A stretch of DNA of 36,023 nt from Caldifarciminota bacterium. GTDB taxonomy: Bacteria > Hydrothermota > Tepidihabitantia > Tepidihabitantales > Tepidihabitantaceae. Within the stretch, counting starts at the first letter, position 1. Every line of letters begins with the position of its first letter. Below, piece after piece: positions 34,747 through 36,023 of this stretch. The DNA is taken from the NCBI GenBank assembly GCA_020352555.1, contig CP070680.1, forward strand, positions 1,081,389 through 1,117,411, in the 5' to 3' direction. The position numbers were made by a program, and so were the translations under genes. The notes beneath the pieces were generated by a model. That model was not told the origin of the DNA, searched no databases, and worked only from the letters and a program-made list of their open reading frames with translations.

Positions 34747-34776
34747 ACCGGCGGATGGCGCGAGGTCTCGCGCGGC

Positions 34777-36015
34777 GTGCCTTTGGCTCCTTCTGGCAAG
34801 CCTGTCAGACGCGGAGGGTGGCTCACGATGGACCGGAGTTCCAGGATGCTCTACGCAGCCAAGGGGTACAAGACCACCGACTTCTACGCCTTCAATACGT
34901 GGACCGGCTGGTGGGACACCCTGTCGCCAATGCCCTACCAGAGCCACCCGACATGGTTCAAGAAGGTGCCGGGCAAGGGGTCAAGAGGGTGCTGTGACAA
35001 CGACAACACCATCTACGTCACTCAGGGAAACAACTCGCTCGGTTTCTGGAAGTACCACATAGCCGAAGACTCGTGGTCCCGGCTCCCTGACGTGCCGCTC
35101 GGTCCGAAACGCAAGAAGGTCAAAGGCGGGACTGACATGGCCTACGTGGTCCGGGACAGCGTCGGCTACGTCTACCTGCTCAAGGGATACAGGTGCGAGT
35201 TCTACCGGTTCAACACGGTCACAGAGGTCTGGCAGACCCTTCCGCACGCCCCGACGGGTGCTCGCGACAAATGGCCAGCAGGGTCGTGGCTGGTGTACGA
35301 CGACTCGACGCTCCTGTACGCCCACAAGGCCAAACACCACGAGCTCTGGGTCTACGATCTGGAATCCGCGGCCTGGGATACGGCTCAGCGGGCCGGCATG
35401 CCGCTCATCGGCTTCACGGGCAGGAGGAAAAAGTCCAAGGCCGGCGGCTGTGCGGACTGGGGAGCAGGCAACAACATCTACGCGATGAAGGGCGGCAACA
35501 CCCAGGAGTACTGGTGCTACCGTCCGGCGGAGGACGCCTGGTTCGAGCGCGAAACGATACCTTCACACGGGTCGACCGGCAAAAAGAAGAGGGTCAAGCA
35601 CGGAGCCGACATCGTCCACTGGGGAAATGGCACATGCTTCACCCTGAAAGGCAACAAGACCCTGGAGATGTGGCTCTACCAAGCGGGCTACATCTCTTCA
35701 GGCGGATGCCAGACCCCGCAGCGCACTGGTGCATGCGCATCTCAGGCTCCATGGGAGCACATCAAGCTCCGCCTCGGACCGAACCCCCTGAAGGGCCGCT
35801 CCGCAGTCGTCCGCTACACGCTGCCAGGCCGCCAGTCGGTCGCCGTCCGTGTCTTCGACGCCGCGGGAAGGGCTGTGTTCTCCACCCGGTCATCCGGTCT
35901 TTCTGTCACCGGGTCTTTCAGCCTGGACCTCTCCGGGCTCAGCGCCGGCGTCTACCTCGTCCGCCTCGACACCGCCACCCACACCGCCACCCGGAAACTG
36001 GTAGTCCAGCGCTAG
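34777..36015 (+). CDS. Kelch-like propeller with RKLVVQR sorting domain, C-terminal part of a split gene
   Basis: 412 aa from GTG at 34777; a start at the ATG at 34828 with GGAGG 10 nt upstream would give 395 aa. No signal peptide, although a secreted-type C-terminal domain is present, which fits loss of the front part by the TGA at 34744. Five Kelch-like blades can be read, each with a pattern W-x-P-x(4)-G-K-K-x-K-x-G-G ... YxLKGxxxxEFYRFN (for example VPLGPKRKKVKGGTDMAYVV, and IYAMKGGNTQEYWCY). The C-terminal domain is full-length: RLGPNPLKGRSAVVRYTLP ... VFDAAGRAVFS ... LSAGVYLVRLD ... RKLVVQR, as in Por/T9SS-type domains. Ends 8 nt before the window edge. Confidence 0.8.
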   Translation: MPLAPSGKPVRRGGWLTMDRSSRMLYAAKGYKTTDFYAFNTWTGWWDTLSPMPYQSHPTWFKKVPGKGSRGCCDNDNTIYVTQGNNSLGFWKYHIAEDSWSRLPDVPLGPKRKKVKGGTDMAYVVRDSVGYVYLLKGYRCEFYRFNTVTEVWQTLPHAPTGARDKWPAGSWLVYDDSTLLYAHKAKHHELWVYDLESAAWDTAQRAGMPLIGFTGRRKKSKAGGCADWGAGNNIYAMKGGNTQEYWCYRPAEDAWFERETIPSHGSTGKKKRVKHGADIVHWGNGTCFTLKGNKTLEMWLYQAGYISSGGCQTPQRTGACASQAPWEHIKLRLGPNPLKGRSAVVRYTLPGRQSVAVRVFDAAGRAVFSTRSSGLSVTGSFSLDLSGLSAGVYLVRLDTATHTATRKLVVQR

Positions 36016-36023
36016 CCGCAGAC

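Overview
This 36 kb window is a GC-rich (low to mid 60s percent) bacterial chromosome segment from a diderm. It encodes a complete BamA/Omp85 with five POTRA domains, several lipoproteins, and many secreted repeat proteins ending in a short sorting-tag-like motif of the type GRxVxxLxPGxN...GVYFV...RKVVIQR. Together with a GWxTD-domain lipoprotein and FG-GAP, PQQ-like, Ycf48-like and Kelch-like propellers, this suggests an uncultured lineage near candidate division WOR-3 (Stahlbacteria) or another FCB-like group. That placement is inference; no rRNA or tRNA gene was seen to anchor it.

Layout. The left half (1-19.4 kb) is mostly housekeeping: urocanate hydratase (hutU) followed directly by a GWxTD lipoprotein; an ICMT-like methyltransferase ending convergently in the same CTAG; an RRM RNA-binding protein with a long leader and a clear terminator; a large secreted multidomain protein; a tight run yyaL-like, clpC, bamA; then a minus-strand block of a class I glutamine amidotransferase, folE2, radC, a DUF6125-like protein and an EamA transporter; then a PQQ-propeller lipoprotein. 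The right half (19.4-36 kb) is looser. Secreted propeller proteins, two lipoprotein or hypothetical genes, a CrtI-like FAD oxidoreductase and a muconolactone-isomerase-like protein are separated by long intergenic regions.

Those intergenic regions hold the most unusual content. (1) A family of about 70-nt minus-strand units, each with its own sigma70-type promoter, a C/U-rich linker and a near-identical GAGCCGCG...CGCGGCTC hairpin: four in tandem at 32.12-32.69 kb, one at 33.90-34.01 kb, one promoterless remnant at 22.75 kb. I read these as a new small-RNA family. (2) Composite arrays of a 7-nt CCGCYNT repeat followed by an 8-nt CACTCTGT-like repeat, always in the same orientation, at about ten sites. 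(3) REP-like palindromes, one inserted in frame inside a secreted protein.

Regulation. Many sigma70-like promoters can be read, with -35 TTGACA-like and -10 TATACT/TATCAT-like boxes spaced 15-18 nt. For several genes the -10 box ends only 5-8 nt before the start codon, which predicts leaderless mRNAs; other genes have ordinary GGAGG sites. The last gene is an open frame from signal peptide to sorting tag (34342-36015) broken by one in-frame TGA, and is either a recent pseudogene, a readthrough case or a sequence error.
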